Source: Clostridiales bacterium (lineage in GTDB: Bacteria > Bacillota > Clostridia > Oscillospirales > Oscillospiraceae). Taken from it: a stretch of DNA of 23,503 nt. Numbering within the stretch: position 1 is the first letter of the stretch; each line of letters opens with the position of its first letter. Made by a program: the position numbers and the translations under genes. The notes beneath the pieces were generated by a model. It made no database searches and was not told where the DNA came from. It saw only the letters and a program-made list of their open reading frames with translations. The DNA is taken from assembly GCA_009774055.1 (NCBI GenBank), contig VSNB01000007.1, positions 2,661 to 26,163 on the forward strand. Direction: 5' to 3'. Positions 19,596 through 23,503 of the stretch are shown here, in pieces.

Positions 19596-21140
19596 TTATT
19601 CGGCCTGGGCCATCAGCGTGGCGGCAAAGTCCTTCATGGCCTTGGCGATCATGCCCTTCACTTCCTCCTCGCTGACGCCGGCCTCGGCCTTCTCCGCGCC
19701 GGTGTTGGCCTGGATGACGAAGGACACGCCGTCAAAGAGGTTGGTCATGCGGCCCAGGAACAGGGAGCCCTTGCCGATGATCATGACCCGGTTGAGCTTG
19801 CCGGCCATAATGTCGCTGCGGGCAAAGCCGATATAGGGCACGCCGGAGGGGATGTGGCCCTGGGTGGGCGCCCAGCCGGTGAGGCCGTGCTTGACCGGGA
19901 AGGTGGCCAAATCCGCCTTCTGCAGCTCGCCCCGCTTCACCGCCAGGGCGGCAATCATCTTGTAGTTGGACAGGGGCACGTCGCCGGCACCGGCGGGCTT
20001 GGTGATGTCGGGGTTCTGCATCTCGGGGGAGTACTTGTCGATATCGGTGATCTTCAGGCCGTGCTTGTCCAGCGGGTTGGTCACCAGGCTGGAAATCACC
20101 GCCTGGGGCGCAGAGCCGGTACCCACGGTGTGGCGGCCCAGCATGTCCAGATTGACCTCCGGGCTCACGCCGTCGTCCCGGGTGAGGACCACGGCAAAGC
20201 CGCCGACCATGTCCTCCAGGATGGGCAGGCCCTTCTTCACATGATCCTTGCCGTTCATGCCCAGCTTGGCGGTGCAGCCGCCGGCGGTGACCACCACGGT
20301 CTTGTACGCGCCGGAGGCCACCAGGGCCGCGGCCTCAATCATGGCGTGGGCGGGAGCGGCGCAGAAGCCCCGGGCGTCGGAGCCGGTGGCGTTGGCCAGG
20401 CCCGCGATCTCGGCAGCGGACTTGGCGAAGTTGCCGCCGCCCCGCTGGTTCATGTCGCCGCAGGCTTCCTCGGCGCAGTCCACCACGTACTCCACGTCCT
20501 CCTTGCTGATGCCCGCGTTCTTCACGGCGGAGAGCAGGGCCATCACGGAGCTGGCCTTGCTGACCAGGTTCTCGTGCATCACGTGGGCGGAGAGGTTTAC
20601 GTCAATATCGTGGGCGCGGTTGACGCAGCCCACCAGGGCCCCCTTGTGGTAGAGGCCCTCGGAGTGCTCCTCGCTGACCAGGCGCTGAATCTCCTCGCCG
20701 GCGGTCTGGGCCTCGGGAATCCGGGCCAGGATAGTTTCGTCCATGATGGGGTTGGCGGACAGGGCGGGGCGGACGGCGTCCACGAAGCCCTGCTCCAGCT
20801 TCACCAGGCCGAACACGTCGCAGGCCTGCATCAGCAGCAGGAACTCCTCCTGGGGCATCATCTGCCCGAAGGGGCCGAAGCGGTCCGTTACGTCGCAGGC
20901 CTTGTCGCACCAGGGCTGGGCCACGGCGGAGAGCTCGTCGGGGTGCTTGTTGCCGATATAAACCTGATTGGGCCAGTAAGAGAGGGCCTGCTCAAAGCTG
21001 CGGATGTGGCTGGGCAGCTCCTTGAGGTACTCGCTTTCCGGGTTGACAATGCGCTCCGTGGTCTGCGTGGTCCCGTTGTGAAGGACCATGTCTGGGGTAT
21101 GCACCAGGATGTACCCGGCGCCCTTGATGACGCTTTTCAT
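19596..21140 (-). CDS. grdC: Glycine reductase component C, beta subunit
   Basis: Partner of GrdD in component C, the acetyl-phosphate-forming part of glycine reductase. The 514 residues begin MKSVIKGAGYILVHTPDMVL and match the usual length near 512. The central part is a thiolase/KAS III-like fold with EEACGDMNQRGGGNFAKSAA and C260 in SDARGFCAAPAHAMIEA, the candidate equivalent of the KAS nucleophile. PTQGHIPSGVPYIG lies in the C-terminal third. The start is chosen from family length; the frame is open further upstream, but that stretch runs into the miniature repeat element. The ribosome binding site is modest (AAAGG, 11 nt away). A terminator and repeat element separate it from grdA, so its expression may be set by readthrough or by a local promoter. 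Confidence 0.95.
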   Translation of the reverse strand: MKSVIKGAGYILVHTPDMVLHNGTTQTTERIVNPESEYLKELPSHIRSFEQALSYWPNQVYIGNKHPDELSAVAQPWCDKACDVTDRFGPFGQMMPQEEFLLLMQACDVFGLVKLEQGFVDAVRPALSANPIMDETILARIPEAQTAGEEIQRLVSEEHSEGLYHKGALVGCVNRAHDIDVNLSAHVMHENLVSKASSVMALLSAVKNAGISKEDVEYVVDCAEEACGDMNQRGGGNFAKSAAEIAGLANATGSDARGFCAAPAHAMIEAAALVASGAYKTVVVTAGGCTAKLGMNGKDHVKKGLPILEDMVGGFAVVLTRDDGVSPEVNLDMLGRHTVGTGSAPQAVISSLVTNPLDKHGLKITDIDKYSPEMQNPDITKPAGAGDVPLSNYKMIAALAVKRGELQKADLATFPVKHGLTGWAPTQGHIPSGVPYIGFARSDIMAGKLNRVMIIGKGSLFLGRMTNLFDGVSFVIQANTGAEKAEAGVSEEEVKGMIAKAMKDFAATLMAQAE

Positions 21141-21196
21141 AATGTCCACAGCCTTTCTATATGGATATATTGGGGGGAAGCGGGGCGGGGAAGGGG

Positions 21197-21357
21197 TATA
21201 GTCGAAGCAGTTAAAAATCAGTAAAGTTCGGCGGTCAAAACGGGGCGTGGACTTCGTTGTCGTCCTTGGCGGGCGACAGCCCGCCTGCGTCCTCCGCCTC
21301 GTCACGCCCTGTTTTCTCTCGCCTCCTTTTTACCGATTCTCAACTGCATCGACTATA
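21197..21357. mobile_element. Miniature inverted-repeat element, copy 2 (161 bp)
   Basis: A diverged copy of the element at 2541-2700 in the same orientation. It begins TATAGTCGAAGCAGTT and ends CATCGACTATA, with the shared internal blocks AATC[A/G]GTAAAGTTCGG, GTTGTCGTC, the GGCGGGC/GCCCGCC hairpin, CCTCCGCC and CCTTTTTACCG. The ends are inverted repeats of about 30 bp, again starting TATAGTCGA. It lies 56 bp upstream of grdC within the grd operon. Both copies are placed with the same end pointing at a minus-strand gene. Confidence 0.8.
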
Positions 21358-21404
21358 GTGACGCCGCAGAGCTGCCGGAGGCAGGGCGGCGTCCATCGGA
21401 AAAT

Positions 21405-21436
21405 CAAAAAGAGCGGCGGCCAACCAGCCGCCGCCC
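21405..21436 (-). terminator. Intrinsic terminator between grdA and grdC
   Basis: On the minus strand GCGGCGGC and GCCGCCGC form a perfect 8-bp GC stem around a 6-nt loop, followed by TCTTTTTG. It lies about 17 bp after the grdA stop codon. It should end or weaken transcripts after grdA, making downstream grdC-grdD expression lower or dependent on another promoter. Confidence 0.82.
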
Positions 21437-21452
21437 TTCAGACCTGCGTCGA

Positions 21453-21929
21453 TCAGCCCAAGTACTTGCAGTGCTCATCGCGGATGGCGCTCATCTCATT
21501 GATGATGTCATCCACATCCAGAACCATTTCCATCATGGAAACCTGCTCGTCATAGACGGCGGCGTCAAACTCCGCCTTCACTTCGGGCTCGCACACATGG
21601 TAAACCGTGAGTCCCAACGAGACTCCTGTCAATGGACCGGCATAAGTGGGGTCACCGGCGGTCACTGTCTCAGCGGCCAGGCCGGAGGCTTCGCCCTCCG
21701 CAGCGCCCAGGAGAACCACAATGTTCTCGGGGCCGTACTGCTCAGCGAAGTCCTTGACTCTCTTCTGATTTTCCAGATCCATTGCACCAGCGGCGGTTCA
21801 GACGAAGCACTCCGTGGAGGAAAACACCACTTCAGCGCCAGCCGACTGGGCGCAGGCCTCAATCGCCATGCCGGGAATGCCGTCGCGGTCGCCGATAATG
21901 ACGACCTTCTTGCCAGCCAAGATGCTCAT
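21453..21929 (-). CDS. grdA: Glycine reductase selenoprotein A (Sec44)
   Basis: Small selenoprotein that carries the carboxymethyl group from component B to component C and is reduced again by thioredoxin. Reading from the ATG after AGGAGG gives MSILAGKKVVIIGDRDGIPG, and the active site CFV-U-TAAGAM has an in-frame TGA as codon 44, the known selenocysteine position, with C41 three residues before it. The frame continues without other stops to 158 residues, the family length, ending IRDEHCKYLG. Translation therefore needs SelB, tRNA-Sec and a SECIS hairpin; a small TCTG/CAGA stem with loop GAAAAT about 20-35 nt after the TGA is a weak candidate. It follows trxA by 65 nt. Calling only the part after the TGA would be wrong. 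Confidence 0.96.
21798..21800 (-). other. Selenocysteine codon (UGA) of grdA
   Basis: The minus-strand TGA falls at codon 44 of grdA, within conserved CFVUTAAGAMDLENQ sequence. Perfect family conservation on both sides rules out a real stop. Confidence 0.96.
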
Positions 21930-21994
21930 GTCACATACCTCCTTCTTCCGTTTTTATAGAATCCTTCCGGAATCTAACAAATGGGGGGCACGCC

Positions 21995-22312
21995 TCAGGC
22001 GTGCTTCTTGATCATAGCTTCCACGTTCTCGGGCGTAGCGTCCTCCTTGACGCAGGAGTCGATCATCTCGCCGTTCTCGTAGATCGCGATGACGGGCAGG
22101 CCCAGGATCTTCTGGCTGATGGCCAGGCGGCGGGCCTTGGTGGTATTCAGGGCGCAGAACTTGAGTTTCTCGCCATATGTCTCCGCGAAGGCGTGGACGT
22201 GGGGCATCAGAGCGGCGCAGGGCACGCAGCCGTCGCCGTAAAAGTCCACCAGCACCTTGCCCTCGGCCTTGAGGACCTCGGCCTCGAAGGTAGTTTTATC
22301 CAGCTCAAGCAT
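21995..22312 (-). CDS. trxA: Thioredoxin of the glycine reductase system
   Basis: A 105-residue thioredoxin that passes electrons from TrxB to glycine reductase selenoprotein A. The redox site is GDGCVPCAAL with C29 and C32, so the usual WCGPC is GCVPC here; this substitution is known from thioredoxins of glycine-reducing clostridia. The cis-proline region is LGLPVIAIYENG. It also has a further cysteine at CVKEDATPE. AAGGAGG lies 8 nt before the ATG. It sits between trxB and grdA on the same strand, which fixes its role as the dedicated reductant. Confidence 0.95.
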   Translation of the reverse strand: MLELDKTTFEAEVLKAEGKVLVDFYGDGCVPCAALMPHVHAFAETYGEKLKFCALNTTKARRLAISQKILGLPVIAIYENGEMIDSCVKEDATPENVEAMIKKHA

Positions 22313-22370
22313 AGGAATAGCCTCCTTATGTGTTAAGATGAGAACAGTATACCGCGTTTCCAGCTAAAAA

Positions 22371-23309
22371 TCAATGGCTGCTGATATAATGTTCCGCCTG
22401 CATGGCGGCAATCGCGCCGTCCGCGGCGGCGGTGACCACCTGGCGCAGGCTCTTGACACGGATGTCCCCCGCGGCGAACACGCCGGGGATGTTGGTGTGC
22501 ATATTGTCATCCGTCCTGATATAGCCGTTCTCCATCTCCAGCATTCCCTCGAAGAGCTTGGAGTTGGGGTTATAGCCGATGAAGCCGAAGAGGCCGAAGA
22601 GGCCGTCCTCCTCGTCCGCTTCCACCACGGTCAGCTCCCCGGTCTTGACGTTCTTCACCGTCATGGAGCTGAGCAGGTCGTCGCCGTCCACCCGGACCAC
22701 CACGCTGTCCCACATGAAGGCGATCTTGGGGTTGGCGAAGGCCTTCTCCTGGATGGACTTGGCCGCCCGCAGCTCGTCCCGGCGGTGGATAATGGTCACC
22801 TTCCGGGCGAACTTGGTCAGGTACATGGCCTCCTCCACGGCGCTGTCGCCGCCGCCCACCACGTAGACCTCGAAATCCTCGAAGAAGGAGGCGTCGCAGG
22901 TGGCGCAGAAGGAAATGCCCTTGCCGGTGAACCGGCCCTCGTTCTCGCAGCCGATGGGCTTGGGAAACGCGCCGGTGGCGATGATGACGCACTTGGCCTG
23001 GTACTCGCCCTTCAGGCCCGTCAGCTTCTTGACCTCGCCCTCCAGCTCCACGCTCTTGATGACGTCGGCGCAGCGCTCCGCGCCGAACTTCTTGGCCTGC
23101 TCCGTCATGCGGGAAATGAGGCTGGGGCCGCTCTCGCCCTCCACCATCTGGCCCGGATAGTTCTCAATCTCGTCCGTGATGGCGATCTGTCCGCCGTCCT
23201 GGCCCTTTTCGATAATGAGGGTGCTCAGGCGGCTGCGTCCGGCATAGAGGCCGGCCGTCAGGCCGGCGGGACCGCCGCCCAGAATGATCACATCGTAAAT
23301 CTTGCTCAT
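22371..23309 (-). CDS. trxB: Thioredoxin reductase
   Basis: FAD-dependent enzyme that reduces TrxA, here for glycine reduction. The 312 residues begin MSKIYDVIILGGGPAGLTAG with the FAD-binding GGGPAG. The redox pair is C135/C138 in FCATCDASFF. The second Rossmann domain has GGGDSAVEEA (152-161) and HRRDELRAAK (175-184), which indicates NADPH binding rather than a ferredoxin-type enzyme. The C-terminal FAD motif is GVFAAGDIRVK. The frame is open 15 codons further upstream, but AGGAG lies 12 nt before this ATG and the family starts here. It lies between grdB and trxA. Confidence 0.95.
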   Translation of the reverse strand: MSKIYDVIILGGGPAGLTAGLYAGRSRLSTLIIEKGQDGGQIAITDEIENYPGQMVEGESGPSLISRMTEQAKKFGAERCADVIKSVELEGEVKKLTGLKGEYQAKCVIIATGAFPKPIGCENEGRFTGKGISFCATCDASFFEDFEVYVVGGGDSAVEEAMYLTKFARKVTIIHRRDELRAAKSIQEKAFANPKIAFMWDSVVVRVDGDDLLSSMTVKNVKTGELTVVEADEEDGLFGLFGFIGYNPNSKLFEGMLEMENGYIRTDDNMHTNIPGVFAAGDIRVKSLRQVVTAAADGAIAAMQAEHYISSH

Positions 23310-23383
23310 AGCGTTTTTAAGCTCCTGTATGCAGGAAGTCCGGGGCGGGACCACCGGCCCCGTCCCGGCGGGATCGCTTGCTT

Positions 23384-23503
23384 TTAGACCTCGAAAATGG
23401 TCTGGTCCTCGACCTCCGTGGTCAGCGCCTCCAGGGCCCGCTCCACCAGCTTGCGGCGGATCGCCTTCTCCTCCTCAAGGGAGAGGGCGGGGTTGCCCAG
23501 GGG
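23384..23503 (-). CDS. grdB: C-terminus of glycine/betaine/sarcosine reductase component B, selenoprotein subunit
   Basis: The last 39 codons of a gene entering from the right edge. The residues read PLGNPALSLEEEKAIRRKLV followed by a helix and ending TTEVEDQTIFEV before the stop. This matches my knowledge of the C-terminal end of GrdB-type subunits (GNP..., EEEK.RRK..., EDQT.FE). GrdB of glycine reductase is itself a selenoprotein, but that region is outside the window. It could also be the sarcosine (GrdF) or betaine (GrdI) version; the adjacent trxB-trxA-grdA-grdC-grdD favours GrdB. The stop is 74 nt before trxB on the same strand. Confidence 0.75.
   Translation of the reverse strand, partial: PLGNPALSLEEEKAIRRKLVERALEALTTEVEDQTIFEV

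Noticed and set aside
18072..21224. A 1050-codon open frame on the plus strand opposite grdC and grdD.
   Set aside because: It is antisense to two certain genes, rich in His/Gly/Ala repeats expected from the complement of GC-biased codons, and crosses a terminator and the MITE. It is a shadow frame.
21453..21782. grdA as a short truncated gene or pseudogene after a stop codon.
   Set aside because: The stop is the conserved selenocysteine UGA; the full 158-residue frame is intact.
1..23503. CRISPR array, phage or complete insertion sequence.
   Set aside because: No regularly spaced direct repeats, no transposase or integrase frame and no phage structural genes were seen; mobile signals are limited to miniature elements and the small accessory island.

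Overview
The window looks like chromosome from a GC-rich, anaerobic, Gram-positive amino-acid fermenter of the Clostridia. An Oscillospiraceae member (Flavonifractor or Lawsonibacter type) is my best guess, but that is inference. The basis is the arginine deiminase pathway, a selenocysteine-dependent glycine reductase cluster with its own thioredoxin system, a BceAB-type peptide ABC transporter, KtrAB potassium uptake, a BirA operator on bioY, AGGAGG-type ribosome binding sites and many intrinsic terminators. I saw no rRNA, tRNA or CRISPR array.

Layout, left to right. 45-2356 (minus): arcA-arcB, arginine deiminase and ornithine carbamoyltransferase. 2541-2700: a 160-bp miniature inverted-repeat element. 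2738-3757 (plus): a BirA-controlled unit of bioY and a DUF1284 gene. 3814-5783 (minus): larB-larC for the nickel-pincer cofactor, behind a strong promoter and a roughly 250-nt structured leader of no class I recognise. 6120-9212 (minus): BceA-like ATPase, BceB-like permease and a 77-aa membrane protein, with a BceR-type inverted repeat upstream. 9444-11404 (plus): a lipoprotein polysaccharide deacetylase and an endonuclease/exonuclease/phosphatase-family protein.

11415-14714 (plus): ktrB and ktrA, separated by about 1.3 kb of accessory DNA. That DNA holds a dense hairpin array, a divergent pair (small DUF6809-like gene and XRE regulator), and a compact convergent-promoter locus that looks like a type I toxin-antitoxin. 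The locus encodes a 28-aa basic peptide and has two perfect TTGACA-N17-TATAAT promoters facing each other.

14854-23503 is a selenium and glycine-reduction neighbourhood. On the minus strand are a class V aminotransferase of the cysteine desulfurase/selenocysteine lyase type and, further right, grdB(partial)-trxB-trxA-grdA-grdC-grdD plus a 97-aa unknown. On the plus strand are a YedE-type putative selenium transporter, a TusA-like protein and a DUF3343 putative Se/S carrier. The plus-strand genes converge on the grd operon at a perfect 13-bp terminator hairpin. grdA is a complete selenoprotein gene read through an in-frame TGA (Sec44); a naive gene call would truncate it.

How the parts fit: arginine and glycine are catabolised for energy. 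TrxB/TrxA feed electrons to glycine reductase. The YedE/TusA/DUF3343/desulfurase genes plausibly supply selenium for GrdA and GrdB. The oddities are the grdB-first gene order, a terminator plus a second copy of the 160-bp element between grdA and grdC, the split ktr locus, and several structured RNA regions.
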